64,000 bases of DNA from Denitratisoma oestradiolicum. Lineage in GTDB: Bacteria > Pseudomonadota > Gammaproteobacteria > Burkholderiales > Rhodocyclaceae. Positions 55,570 to 64,000 of the stretch are shown piece by piece. The stretch's first letter is position 1. The number at the start of each line of letters is the position of its first letter. The stretch lies in assembly GCF_902813185.1 (NCBI RefSeq), contig NZ_LR778301.1:3452001-3516000 (forward strand). Direction: 5' to 3'. The notes below the pieces were generated by a model. The model saw only the letters and a list, made by a program, of their open reading frames with translations. It was not told the DNA's origin and did no database searches. The position numbers and the translations under genes were made by a program.

Positions 55570-56715
55570 TCATGCCCCAGGCTCCGGTGCCTGCCTGCGA
55601 GCCACGGAAAAAATGAATTCGGTGCCCTGGCCCGGCCGGGATCTGACCTCTATACCTCCGCCATGTACTCGTGCGACGCCCCGTGCAATGGCCAGGCCCA
55701 GTCCGGTACCCTCCGCCCTGGTGGTGAAGAAGGGCTCGAACAGCCGCACAACCACTTCGGGCTCCATGCCCTGGCCGTTGTCACGAATGGTGAAATCGAC
55801 ACGATCGGCATGGGCACGGGTTTCCAGCTCCACCCGTCCGTTCCCCGTCACCGCATGGAGGGCGTTCTCCAGAAGGTTGGACAGGGCGCCCGCCAGCTCC
55901 TTCCGGTTGCCGATGAGCTCGGTCCCGCCCGCACCATCGTCCACCAAAAATTCCACCTGCCACTGACGGGCCAGGGGCTCGATGATATGGACGGCATCCT
56001 GCACCAACTCCCCCACGGTCATGGTTTCCCGGCCCAGGGCTTCCCCTCGGGCGAACAGCAGCATGTCCCGGATCAGGCGCTCCAGGGCACGGAGCCGCGC
56101 CACGGTCTTCTGGGCGATGGGAATCCGACTCGGCTCGGGCAGGTCGGGGTTCTCCAGGTTGCCGGCATAGAGCAGGGCCGCGGCCAGCGGAGTGCGCAAC
56201 TGATGGGCCAACTGGGCCGCCATCTCCCCCATCGCCGCCAGACGCTCGTGGCGCTCCGCCTGGGACTTGAGTCGGTGAGCCTCGGTGATGTCATGCAGCA
56301 GAACGATCCGCCCCCCCGCCGAATCCAGGGCGCTGACAGTCATGGCCAGACGTCGCTCACGCCCGGGGACTACCCAGAACTCGCCAGGCAGATCGCTCTC
56401 CAGCAAGCGTGCCTTCTCCACCTCGGGCCAGTTCAGCCCCTCGATGTCGCCCTCCAGCAGGAGGGCCGCAGCCGGATTGGCCTGGACAATACATCCCGCC
56501 ACATCCAGGACCATCACGCCGGCGGGCAGGGCGTCCTGCAAAAGCCGCATGCGTTCCGTCAGTTGCGCGACCTGGACCTGTAACTGGGCATAGGCGCCAG
56601 ACAGTTCGCCGGAGACCTGAGTGAACAGGCGGAAGGCTTCTGCCAGACGGGCGGCTTCCGCGCTGCGCAGTTCGGTCGAGCCCACCGGATCAGCTTCATT
56701 CTGGGAAATATTCAT
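55570..56715 (-). CDS. flrB: Sensor histidine kinase, FlrB/FleS type
   Basis: 381 residues with no membrane segment, as in FlrB/FleS. An N-terminal helical region and a PAS-like domain (about 50-145, MVLDVAGCIVQANPAAALLLEGDIEGLNW) precede the H-box (HERLAAMGEMAAQLAHQLRTPLAAAL, phospho-His in AHQLRTP) and a HATPase domain with NLLENALHAV, DNGQGM and GTGLGLAIARGV. It phosphorylates the adjacent FlrC. The start at 56715 is the usual family start; a longer frame to 56826 runs into the fliF promoter region and is not believed. Confidence 0.92.
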   Translation of the reverse strand: MNISQNEADPVGSTELRSAEAARLAEAFRLFTQVSGELSGAYAQLQVQVAQLTERMRLLQDALPAGVMVLDVAGCIVQANPAAALLLEGDIEGLNWPEVEKARLLESDLPGEFWVVPGRERRLAMTVSALDSAGGRIVLLHDITEAHRLKSQAERHERLAAMGEMAAQLAHQLRTPLAAALLYAGNLENPDLPEPSRIPIAQKTVARLRALERLIRDMLLFARGEALGRETMTVGELVQDAVHIIEPLARQWQVEFLVDDGAGGTELIGNRKELAGALSNLLENALHAVTGNGRVELETRAHADRVDFTIRDNGQGMEPEVVVRLFEPFFTTRAEGTGLGLAIARGVARVHGGGIEVRSRPGQGTEFIFSVARRQAPEPGA

Positions 56716-56773
56716 GGCGGCCGATGATGGCAGATTCGTCCTCCGCCCACAATCAAGCACGGTGCCAAATAGG

Positions 56774-56812
56774 CGGCAATTATTGCCGTTAATTGCGGGA
56801 ACCTGGCTTGCT
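56774..56812 (+). promoter_or_regulatory. FleQ-like dyad and candidate sigma54 promoter between flrB and fliF
   Basis: CGGCAA-TTA-TTGCCG (56774-56788) is a perfect 6-bp-arm dyad resembling FleQ/FlrA-type sites (GTCAAT..ATTGAC). Immediately downstream, GGGAACC-TGGC-TTGCT (56797-56812) places GG and GC 12 bp apart and matches sigma54 moderately, 64 nt before the fliF ATG. The region also serves the divergent flrB gene. Confidence 0.4.
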
Positions 56813-56876
56813 TTCGGGCGACACAATCGGCACGGGCGGAAATTGCCCGCTTAACAGGACAAGACAACACCCTCGA

Positions 56877-58496
56877 ATGGCCAAAACCAGCCCTGCCCTG
56901 ACGGAAGTCCCCCTCTCACTGGCGACCTTCAACCGCTTGCCCATGCGCTTCAAGATCGCCGCCATGGTGGGGGTGGCTCTGACCGTAACCGTGATCGTGG
57001 GCGCCTGGCTGTGGGCAAAGCAGCCGGATTACTCAGTGCTGTTCTCCAACCTCAGCGAACAGGACGGTGGCCAGATCGTGACGGCCCTGCAACAGCAGAA
57101 CGTGCCCTACAAGTTCTCCGAGGGCGGAGGGGCGATCCTGGTGCCTTCCGGTCAGGTGCATGATATCCGCCTGAGACTGGCCGCCCAGGGCATGCCCAAG
57201 GGCGGTCTGGTGGGCTTCGAAGTACTGGAATCCCAGAAGCTGGGCGCCAGCCAGTTCCTCGAACAGGTCAATTATCAGCGGGCACTGGAAGGAGAACTGG
57301 CCCGCACCATCGGCACCATTTCCTCGGTACGGGGCGCGCGGGTCCACCTGGCCATTCCCAAGCAGTCGGCCTTCCTGCGGGACGAGCAACGGCCCACGGC
57401 CTCGGTGCTGGTGAACCTGCATCCGGGACGCAGCCTGGACGGCATTCAGGTCTCAGGCATCGTGCATCTGGTCTCGGCCAGTGTCCCCGAACTCTCCCCG
57501 GCCAGCGTCAGCGTGGTGGACCAGGAAGGCAATCTGATCTCCCAGCAGTCGGACTCCCTGCGCAACTCGGGCCTCGACCCCACCCAGCTCAAATATGTGC
57601 GGGAACTGGAAGCGGGTTACATCAAACGGATCGAAACCATTCTGAGTCCCATCGTCGGTGGCGGCAATGTCCGTGCCCAGGTAACCGCAGACGTGGACTT
57701 TTCCCAGACCGAGCAAGTGGCGGAAACCTACAAGCCCAATCCGAACCCGGAAACCGCGGTTCGCAGCCAGCAGACCAACGAATCCGGTCAGGGCACGCCC
57801 CAGGCTCTCGGGGTGCCCGGCGCCATCAGCAACCAGCCCCCGGTCCCGGCCACGGCCCCCCTCACCAGCCCACCCGTCGCCGGCGGCTCGACGGGGTCGT
57901 CTCAGTCGACAGCGAACTTTTCCCGCAACTCCACGATCAATTACGAGGTGGATAAGACAGTTCGTCATGTCAAGGGCTCGCCCGGCATGGTCAAGCGACT
58001 TTCCGTGGCGGTGGTGATCAATCAGAAGAAGGAACCCGGCAAGCCCAAGGCCGTGCCACTGTCCGATACCGAGATGCGCCAGATCAGCGACCTGACCCGA
58101 GAGGCCATGGGCTTCAACAAGGAAAGGGGCGATACCCTGAACGTCGCCAACGCGGCCTTCAGCCCGGCGGATGAGTCCGCCATGCCCCAGACCCCGTTCT
58201 GGAAGGACCCCGGACTGATCGCTCTGCTCAAAGATCTGGGGCGCTATCTGGCGGCTTTTGTGATTGCCTATCTGACATGGACTAGACTGCTGCAACCCCT
58301 GTTCAGGAAACTATCCGAACTTCCCCTGCCCAAGGCTTATGAAGAAGAGGAATTGTTCCCGGAAACCGGCCCTGGCCAACACGCCCAGCGGTCTTTCGAC
58401 GCCAAGATGGATCATGCCCGTAACCTGGCACGGGAGAATCCCAAGGCGGTAGCCAACGTAATCAAGGAGTGGGTCAGTGGCGGCGAGTCCCGATGA
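56877..58496 (+). CDS. fliF: Flagellar MS-ring protein
   Basis: 539 residues. Two membrane segments (about 24-45, AAMVGVALTVTVIVGAWLW; and about 445-465, YLAAFVIAYLTWTRLL) flank the periplasmic ring-building motifs, including GGAILVPSGQVHDIRLRLAAQGMP and RGARVHLAIPKQSAF, and a Pro/Ser-rich linker (about 300-345). The cytoplasmic C-terminus contacts FliG. The ATG at 56877 has no obvious Shine-Dalgarno but matches the family start. It is first in fliFGHIJKLM. Confidence 0.96.
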   Translation: MAKTSPALTEVPLSLATFNRLPMRFKIAAMVGVALTVTVIVGAWLWAKQPDYSVLFSNLSEQDGGQIVTALQQQNVPYKFSEGGGAILVPSGQVHDIRLRLAAQGMPKGGLVGFEVLESQKLGASQFLEQVNYQRALEGELARTIGTISSVRGARVHLAIPKQSAFLRDEQRPTASVLVNLHPGRSLDGIQVSGIVHLVSASVPELSPASVSVVDQEGNLISQQSDSLRNSGLDPTQLKYVRELEAGYIKRIETILSPIVGGGNVRAQVTADVDFSQTEQVAETYKPNPNPETAVRSQQTNESGQGTPQALGVPGAISNQPPVPATAPLTSPPVAGGSTGSSQSTANFSRNSTINYEVDKTVRHVKGSPGMVKRLSVAVVINQKKEPGKPKAVPLSDTEMRQISDLTREAMGFNKERGDTLNVANAAFSPADESAMPQTPFWKDPGLIALLKDLGRYLAAFVIAYLTWTRLLQPLFRKLSELPLPKAYEEEELFPETGPGQHAQRSFDAKMDHARNLARENPKAVANVIKEWVSGGESR

Positions 58497-59481
58497 GGGA
58501 ATTGAAAAAAGCGCGATTCTTCTGCTCTCCCTTGGCGAGGACGAGGCGGCCTCCATCCTGAAGAATCTGGCCCCCAAGGAAGTGCAGAAGATCGGCCATG
58601 CCATGGCGGCCCTCAAGCAGGTGCCCCGCAGTCGCATCGAGGCCGTACTGGATGATCTGCACACCGGCACACTGGAAGGCACGCCGGTTTCCGTGGACGA
58701 AAACGCCATCCGCTCCATGCTGACCAAGGCCCTGGGAGACGACAAGGCCGCCAATCTCATCTCCCGCATCCTGCAAGGCGGTGATACGGCGGGCATTGAA
58801 AGCCTCAAATGGATGGATGCGGCCACGGTCGCCGACCTGATCCGCAACGAGCACCCCCAGATCATCGCCACCATCCTGGTACACCTGGAATTCGACCATG
58901 CCGGCGAGATTCTCAAATTGTTCACCGAACGACTGCGCAACGATGTGCTGCTGCGCATCGCCACCCTCGACGGGGTGCAGCCCGCCGCCCTGCGGGAACT
59001 CAACGAAGCTCTGACCCGACTGCTCTCCGGCGCTGCCTCCAACGTCAAGAAGGCTGCCATCGGCGGCATACGCCATGCTGCCGAAATCCTCAACTTCGTC
59101 GGCCAGCAGGCGGAAACCGCCATTGTCGACAACGTGCGGGAGTACGATCCAGAGCTGGCCCAGAAGATCCTGGATGAAATGTTCGTCTTCGAGAACCTGC
59201 TCGACATCGATGACCGGGGCATCCAGATGCTGCTGCGGGAAGTGCAGTCCGACTCACTGATCGTGGCCTTGAAGGGTGCATCTCCGGAGCTGCGGGAGAA
59301 GATATTCAAGAACATGTCCCAGCGGGCGGCCGAAATGCTGCGAGAGGATCTGGAATCCAAGGGGCCGGTACGCCTGTCCGAAGTGGAAGGTGAGCAAAAG
59401 GAAATCCTCAAGATTGCCCGACGTCTGGCGGACGAAGGCCAACTGGTCCTGGCGGGTGGCGCCGAGGATCAGTTCGTCTAG
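58477..59481 (+). CDS. fliG: Flagellar motor switch protein FliG
   Basis: 334 residues, standard length. It contains the N-terminal FliF-binding domain (KSAILLLSLGEDEAASILKNL), the EHPQ motif of the middle domain (RNEHPQIIATILVHL) and the C-terminal torque domain (FVFENLLDIDDRGIQMLLREV) with charged residues that face the stator. It starts with GTG inside fliF, supported by AAGGAG 7 nt upstream, so translation is coupled. Confidence 0.96.
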   Translation: MAASPDEGIEKSAILLLSLGEDEAASILKNLAPKEVQKIGHAMAALKQVPRSRIEAVLDDLHTGTLEGTPVSVDENAIRSMLTKALGDDKAANLISRILQGGDTAGIESLKWMDAATVADLIRNEHPQIIATILVHLEFDHAGEILKLFTERLRNDVLLRIATLDGVQPAALRELNEALTRLLSGAASNVKKAAIGGIRHAAEILNFVGQQAETAIVDNVREYDPELAQKILDEMFVFENLLDIDDRGIQMLLREVQSDSLIVALKGASPELREKIFKNMSQRAAEMLREDLESKGPVRLSEVEGEQKEILKIARRLADEGQLVLAGGAEDQFV

Positions 59482-59493
59482 TTCCTACCAATC

Positions 59494-60162
59494 ATGACTG
59501 TCAAAAAATCGCTCACCGCATGGGAACGCTGGGAGCTGGCCAGCTTCGACGGACATACTTCGCCCACGCCCGCCAAGGCCAAAGCAGTAGCGGCGCCACC
59601 AGTGCCCCCCGTGCAAAGTGCAGAGGAAATCGCACGCCTGCGCCAGGAAGCCTATCAGGTAGGCCATAGCGAAGGCTTTGCCGCCGGTAACGCGGCCGGG
59701 CTGGAGGCTGGCCGCAAGACCGGCGAGTCCGAGGGACGTCGAGCCGCTCAGCAGTTGATGGGGATCGCTACCAAACTGGATCAGGCCCTGGAGGCCCTGG
59801 ACGAAGCCGTAGCCGATGAACTCACGGCCCTGGCCCTGGAAGTCGCTCGGGAAGTCCTGTGCCAGAGCATTGCCGCCGCCCCGGAGACTGTGGTGACGGT
59901 GGTGCGGGAGGCCCTGGGTCATCTACCCCATCAACACGCCAACATCTATCTGCATCCGGAGGATGCCTCCCTGGTGCGGACCTACGCAGGCGATCAGCTC
60001 AGCCATGCCGGCCATCGCATCCACGAGGATGCAAAACTGAAGCGGGGTGATGTGGTCCTGGAAGCCGCAGGCGCCCATGTAGACGGCACCCTTGCCACCC
60101 GCTGGCGGCGGGTAATCGAGACTCTGGGACTGAATATCCCCTGGATAGGGGATCACCCATGA
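59494..60162 (+). CDS. fliH: Flagellar assembly protein FliH
   Basis: 222 residues. The N-terminal region with a GxxxG-like repeat stretch ([25 protein letters not shown]) is the FliH coiled coil, and the C-terminal domain ([18 protein letters not shown]...) is the FliI-binding part. FliH regulates the export ATPase. It overlaps fliI by 4 nt (ATGA). Confidence 0.93.
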   Translation: MTVKKSLTAWERWELASFDGHTSPTPAKAKAVAAPPVPPVQSAEEIARLRQEAYQVGHSEGFAAGNAAGLEAGRKTGESEGRRAAQQLMGIATKLDQALEALDEAVADELTALALEVAREVLCQSIAAAPETVVTVVREALGHLPHQHANIYLHPEDASLVRTYAGDQLSHAGHRIHEDAKLKRGDVVLEAAGAHVDGTLATRWRRVIETLGLNIPWIGDHP

Positions 60163-61547
60163 ACCCCAAGGCCTTGGGAGAGTATCTGTTCCAGTGCCGG
60201 GAACACGTGGGCCAGAGCACCCCCTTCATCGTCGCAGGCCGCCTGACCCGAATCAATGGTCTGGTGATGGAGGCGGCCGGACTGCGCCTGCCCCTGGGGT
60301 CGGGCTGCCGCATCCAGGCCCCCGGCATCAGCAGTGTCGAGGCCGAAGTGGTGGGCTTCAATGGTGAACGTCTGTTCATGATGCCAGCCGAGGATGTATA
60401 TGGTCTGGCCCCGGGCGCCCTGGTGACGCCCGAGGAACCGCCCCCCACCCCACCACGGGTCAATCATCCGGTCCCACTCCAGCGTCGACTGCGGGACCGA
60501 GCCAAGCACTTGCCCGTGGGGGATGGACTGCTGGGCCGAGTGCTCGATGGCAACGGCCGTCCTCTGGACACCCTGGGGGCACTGGACAGCCGGGACTCAC
60601 GCTCCCTGGCCAGCCGTCCCCTGAATCCACTGCTACGGGAACCCATACGACACAGCATGGACGTAGGCATCCGCGCCATCAATTCACTGCTCACGGTAGG
60701 CAGGGGACAGCGCCTGGGCCTGTTTGCCGGATCCGGGGTGGGCAAGAGCGTACTGCTGGGGATGATGGCCCGTTACACGGAGGCCGAGGTGATCGTGGTC
60801 GGCCTGATCGGCGAGCGGGGTCGTGAAGTCAAGGAGTTCATCGAGCAGAACCTGGGGGCCGAGGGCCTGGCCCGTTCGGTGGTGGTGGCCGCACCCGCTG
60901 ATGTCAGTCCCCTGATGCGTCTGCAGGGGGCCTCCTACGCCACGGCCATTGCCGAGTATTTCCGTGATCAGGGGCGCCAGGTGCTTCTGATCATGGACTC
61001 CCTCACCCGTTATGCCATGGCCCAGCGGGAAATCGCCCTGGCCATCGGCGAGCCGCCGGTAACCCGGGGCTACCCGCCCTCGGTCTTCGCCCGCCTGCCG
61101 GCCCTGGTGGAACGGGCGGGCAACGGTCCAGAGGGGGGCGGCTCGATTACGGCCTTCTATACCGTGCTGGCCGAGGGCGACGATCAGCAGGACCCCATCG
61201 CCGATTCGGCCCGGGCCATTCTCGACGGCCATATCGTGCTGAATCGCAGCCTGGCCGACGCGGGCCATTATCCGGCCATCGATATCGAGCAATCCATTTC
61301 CCGGGCCATGACCAACCTGATTGACGATAAGCACCTGGAGCAGGTACGCCAGTTCAAGCAACTGTATTCCCGCTATCAGCGCGCCCGGGACCTTCTCGCG
61401 GTCGGGGCCTATGCCGCTGGCTCCGATCCCCTGCTGGACCGAGCCATCGCCCTCTATCCCCGACTGGAAGCCTTTCTCCAGCAGGGCATTGGCGAACGAG
61501 CCGACTATCGTGCTAGCCGCTCTGCCCTCAACGGTCTATTCTCCTAG
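60159..61547 (+). CDS. fliI: Flagellum-specific export ATPase
   Basis: 462 residues, F1-beta-like. Walker A is [11 protein letters not shown] (about 187-197), followed by [14 protein letters not shown], Walker [21 protein letters not shown] and the [18 protein letters not shown] loop. It hydrolyses ATP to deliver substrates to the flagellar type III gate. It is translationally coupled to fliH. Confidence 0.97.
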   Translation: MNPKALGEYLFQCREHVGQSTPFIVAGRLTRINGLVMEAAGLRLPLGSGCRIQAPGISSVEAEVVGFNGERLFMMPAEDVYGLAPGALVTPEEPPPTPPRVNHPVPLQRRLRDRAKHLPVGDGLLGRVLDGNGRPLDTLGALDSRDSRSLASRPLNPLLREPIRHSMDVGIRAINSLLTVGRGQRLGLFAGSGVGKSVLLGMMARYTEAEVIVVGLIGERGREVKEFIEQNLGAEGLARSVVVAAPADVSPLMRLQGASYATAIAEYFRDQGRQVLLIMDSLTRYAMAQREIALAIGEPPVTRGYPPSVFARLPALVERAGNGPEGGGSITAFYTVLAEGDDQQDPIADSARAILDGHIVLNRSLADAGHYPAIDIEQSISRAMTNLIDDKHLEQVRQFKQLYSRYQRARDLLAVGAYAAGSDPLLDRAIALYPRLEAFLQQGIGERADYRASRSALNGLFS

Positions 61548-61584
61548 CTTGATGCCAACCTCTGTCAGGTGGCCGTGAAGGCCC

Positions 61585-62037
61585 ATGAGCACACGTTTCC
61601 CTTTGCAGACCCTGCTGGACCTGTCTCAGATGCGGCTGGACGAGACCACCCGTCGGCTCGGCGAATTGATCGCCGGTGAGCAGGAGGCCGCACAGCGCCT
61701 GGAAATGCTGATCCAGTACCGGGCCGAGTACAACGGCCGTTTCATAGAGGCCGCGCAGAATGGCCTGGGGCGGGATCAGTGGCGCAACTTCCAATCCTTT
61801 CTGGATCGTCTGGATACTGCCATCGACCAAGCCCGTGACGCGGTTAGCCTCTCCCAGCAGCGCACTGCTGCGGGCCAGCAGGAGTGGTTGAGCAAGCGTG
61901 GACAGGTAAAAGCCTACGATACGCTGGCCGAACGCCATGAAGACCGGCAACGCCATGCCGAGCACCGCCAGGACCAGAAGGCGCAGGACGAGCACGCGGC
62001 ACGCCGACCCGAAGAAAACGAATCCCACCAGGAGTAG
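61585..62037 (+). CDS. fliJ: Flagellar export protein FliJ
   Basis: 150 residues, almost entirely coiled coil. The pattern FPLQTLLDLSQMRLDETTRRLGEL and a long charged C-terminal helix (YDTLAERHEDRQRHAEHRQDQKAQDE) are typical. FliJ is the stalk-like component that couples FliI to the export gate. GTGAAGG precedes the ATG. Confidence 0.92.
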   Translation: MSTRFPLQTLLDLSQMRLDETTRRLGELIAGEQEAAQRLEMLIQYRAEYNGRFIEAAQNGLGRDQWRNFQSFLDRLDTAIDQARDAVSLSQQRTAAGQQEWLSKRGQVKAYDTLAERHEDRQRHAEHRQDQKAQDEHAARRPEENESHQE

Positions 62038-62068
62038 TACCGCCGCGGTACCCGGGGCATCCGCGCCC

Positions 62069-63355
62069 ATGGTCAATGGCACACTGCTTGCATCAAAGGC
62101 GCCGATACCTTTGACTTTGCCGGAACACGCCATGCCGGAACTACTCATTACTCCCAGCCTGTCGCCGACGCCAGCAGCATCCGGCACCATGATGGCCTCC
62201 GTCGGTGATGAAGCCACCTCGCCAGGGCCCACCTTTGCCACCTTGCTACAGGCCCGACTGGCCCCCTCGGACACATCCTCCAGACTGAAACAGTTGGGCG
62301 CCCTGCTGGTCACGGGCATGCCCTCCCCCGGGGACGCCGCCCCGGCAACACCAACGGACTTGAGCACCCTGCCGGAGGTCGCCACCGCCCCGGGCGGCCT
62401 GGCGGCGCTGATCGCCGCCCTGTTCCAGCAGCAAACAGTCAATTCCATATCGCCCACATCGGCCGAGCCCCTGAACGCGGAGCACGACGAACCAGTCACC
62501 GATGCCTTGCTGGCTGAGCTATTCATGGCGGACCCAACGATCACGGCCGGCGCCATCCCGCTAGCCCCACCAGTGCAAACTCCTCCCGTGGTCGCGACTG
62601 TCCAGGCCGAGGAGAATTCCCTGCCAGGGGAAACGCTGACCGAATCAATACCAAAGCTGGAGGGAGAGCCTCTGACACAAGCCCATGGAGCCACGACTCC
62701 GACGGTTAGCGACGAGTCCAGCCCGGCAAAAGGTGGCGCAGCCCCGACCACTGCGGCAATAGTTGCCGACACGAAGGCCGTTGCACCGGAAATAGCGCCG
62801 GTTGAGATCAAAGTTTCATCTGATAGTTCCGGCCAGTTTCAGGAACTGCTTGCCGCAGCCCAGGGTGCCCAACATGCAGCCAAGGGACAAGGCACCGCTC
62901 CCGTCGTGACCACCCATGTCGAAACCCCGGTGGGGAATCCGGGGTGGGGCAATGAAGTGGGCGACAGGCTGGTCTGGATGGCCCATCGAGCCGACAGCCG
63001 GGCGGAACTGGTGCTAAACCCGCCTCAGATGGGACGGATCGAGGTTTCGATCACCCTGAACGGCGATCAGGCCAACGCGGTATTCATCTCGGCCAGTCAG
63101 GCAGTACGTGACGCCCTGGAAGGTGCCCTGCCGCGCCTCAGGGAAGTACTGGCCGATGCCGGCATTCAACTGGACCAGACCCATGTGGGCGCGGATTCTC
63201 CCGGAAACGCGTCAAACAACGGTGAATCGGGCGATAATTCGCGCCGCCGGGGTGGGCAGAACGGGCAAGAATTCACTCCAGGGATAGTGCCGATTGTCTC
63301 CACCCCATCCCGCTGGCAGACGGCGGGAACAGGTCTGGTGGATACCTTCGCATAG
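62069..63355 (+). CDS. fliK: Flagellar hook-length control protein
   Basis: About 428 residues from the ATG at 62069. A long Pro/Ala/Thr-rich variable region (to about residue 290) acts as the ruler, and the C-terminal hook-control domain has RLVWMAHRADSRAELVLNPPQMGRIEVSITLNGDQANAVF and ALPRLREVLADAGIQL. The start is not certain: no candidate has a strong ribosome binding site. The ATG at 62132 is an alternative, and a frame from 61937 would overlap fliJ by 100 nt. Confidence 0.92.
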   Translation: MVNGTLLASKAPIPLTLPEHAMPELLITPSLSPTPAASGTMMASVGDEATSPGPTFATLLQARLAPSDTSSRLKQLGALLVTGMPSPGDAAPATPTDLSTLPEVATAPGGLAALIAALFQQQTVNSISPTSAEPLNAEHDEPVTDALLAELFMADPTITAGAIPLAPPVQTPPVVATVQAEENSLPGETLTESIPKLEGEPLTQAHGATTPTVSDESSPAKGGAAPTTAAIVADTKAVAPEIAPVEIKVSSDSSGQFQELLAAAQGAQHAAKGQGTAPVVTTHVETPVGNPGWGNEVGDRLVWMAHRADSRAELVLNPPQMGRIEVSITLNGDQANAVFISASQAVRDALEGALPRLREVLADAGIQLDQTHVGADSPGNASNNGESGDNSRRRGGQNGQEFTPGIVPIVSTPSRWQTAGTGLVDTFA

Positions 63356-63388
63356 CGATTCGTGATCACATGCCGCAAAGGATGAACG

Positions 63389-63949
63389 ATGGCTGAAGAA
63401 AAAAATCCAGAGGAACAGGCACCGCCGGCAAAACGGGGGAAACTGCTGATCTTTATCATCATTGGCGTCGTTGTCGTGGTGCTGATCGGCGGATTGGGCG
63501 CATTCTTTTTACTGAAGAACAAGCCAGCCGCAGACGGTGCGGAAGATGAAATGGCGGCCGAAATCGACCATGGCTCGAAAAAAGACGGAAAGGAAACACC
63601 TCCCGTCTACGTGAAACTTGAAACCTTCACCACCAATCTGGCGGTTGAGGACCCGGCCGGACCCCAGACCGCACAGTACGTACAAGCCGTGGTGGAATTG
63701 AAAGTGGAAGACGTGGCTGAGGGCGAAGTCATCAAGCAGTACATGCCCGAGATCCGCAATGGTGTCCTGCGGCTGCTCTCCAGCAAGAAGGCGTCGCAAC
63801 TTGCCAGTGTCGAAGGCAAGGATGCCCTGGCGGCGGAAATTCGCAGCACGGTCAATGGCGTGGTTAACCCCTCACCGAAAAAAGGTGCCAAGGGGGGAGC
63901 TCAGGGTCCCGTCAGCGTGGTTCTCTTCAGCAGCTTCATTATTCAATGA
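63389..63949 (+). CDS. fliL: Flagellar basal body-associated protein FliL
   Basis: 186 residues. A short cytoplasmic N-terminus, one membrane helix (about 18-45, LLIFIIIGVVVVVLIGGLGAFFLL) and a periplasmic domain (VYVKLETFTTNLAVED..., ADVAEGE-like VEDVAEGEVIKQYMPEIRNGVLRLLSSKKASQL) are as expected. FliL associates with the stators and stabilises the motor. Its stop overlaps the fliM start (ATGA). Confidence 0.95.
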   Translation: MAEEKNPEEQAPPAKRGKLLIFIIIGVVVVVLIGGLGAFFLLKNKPAADGAEDEMAAEIDHGSKKDGKETPPVYVKLETFTTNLAVEDPAGPQTAQYVQAVVELKVEDVAEGEVIKQYMPEIRNGVLRLLSSKKASQLASVEGKDALAAEIRSTVNGVVNPSPKKGAKGGAQGPVSVVLFSSFIIQ

Positions 63950-64000
63950 GCCAAGACTTCCTTTCCCAGGAAGAAGTCGACGCCCTATTGAAGGGCGTCA
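63946..64000 (+). CDS. fliM: Flagellar motor switch protein FliM, 5' part only
   Basis: The visible 18 codons read MSQDFLSQEEVDALLKGV, the conserved FliM N-terminal segment that binds phosphorylated CheY and contains the LSQEEVDALL motif. The gene runs off the right edge of the window. It is coupled to fliL by a 4-nt overlap. Confidence 0.92.
   Translation, partial: MSQDFLSQEEVDALLKGV

Noticed and set aside
63946..64000. Truncated FliM as a pseudogene
   Set aside because: The frame is open to the last base; it is simply cut by the window boundary.

Overview
The window looks like a betaproteobacterial chromosome segment with high GC and tightly packed genes. The combination of an ethylbenzene/steroid C25 dehydrogenase-type molybdoenzyme, a sterol side-chain hydratase/aldolase pair and a full polar-flagellum cluster suggests a motile, probably denitrifying steroid or isoprenoid degrader related to Rhodocyclales/Sterolibacteriaceae. 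That placement is inferred from gene content; no rRNA or tRNA gene is present to confirm it.

Positions 1-8700 hold a catabolic block bounded by two copies of a 113-bp MITE-like repeat (122-234 and 8582-8694). On the minus strand are a TetR regulator, a zinc alcohol dehydrogenase, a TorD/EbdD-type molybdoenzyme chaperone and an aldehyde dehydrogenase. Divergently, on the plus strand, are an SDR, an acyl-CoA synthetase, a SnoaL-like protein and a second SDR. Together these could oxidise an alcohol to an acid and activate it as a CoA thioester.

Positions 8741-23287 are all on the minus strand. Read in transcription order from 23287 leftward they are the gamma, beta and alpha subunits of a periplasmic Mo-dehydrogenase, a MaoC-DUF35-MaoC enoyl-CoA hydratase fusion, a thiolase-fold aldolase, a sulfotransferase, a DUF1214 protein and a TonB-dependent receptor. 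A terminator follows, and then a cytochrome P450 and an SDR. A sigma70-like promoter with an overlapping 18-bp inverted repeat precedes the gamma subunit. The likely theme is uptake, oxygen-independent hydroxylation and side-chain shortening of a steroid-like substrate.

Positions 23800-35720 hold a YjfB-like motility protein, a leishmanolysin-like metalloprotease with Ig-like domains, and a glycosylation island. The island comprises CDP-glucose synthesis, 4,6-dehydration, C-methylation, a 3,5-epimerase-like protein, an FkbM methyltransferase, a sugar reductase, an acetyltransferase and a TPR/O-GlcNAc-transferase-like glycosyltransferase fused to a degenerate FkbM domain. It lies directly upstream of two very large flagellins, which it probably modifies.

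Positions 36034-64000 are flagellar: fliC1, flaG, fliC2, fliD, fliS, fliT, a FliK-like protein, an FlhB-C-like protein and ycgR. Then come the housekeeping parE-parC genes and a cyclase-hemerythrin sensor. The rest is fliE, flrC and flrB on the minus strand and fliF-G-H-I-J-K-L-M on the plus strand, with fliM cut by the window end. Sequence-visible sigma28 promoters (fliC1, fliD, possibly yjfB) and sigma54 promoters (fliC2, fliE, weaker fliF) fit the FlrBC/FliA regulatory hierarchy.
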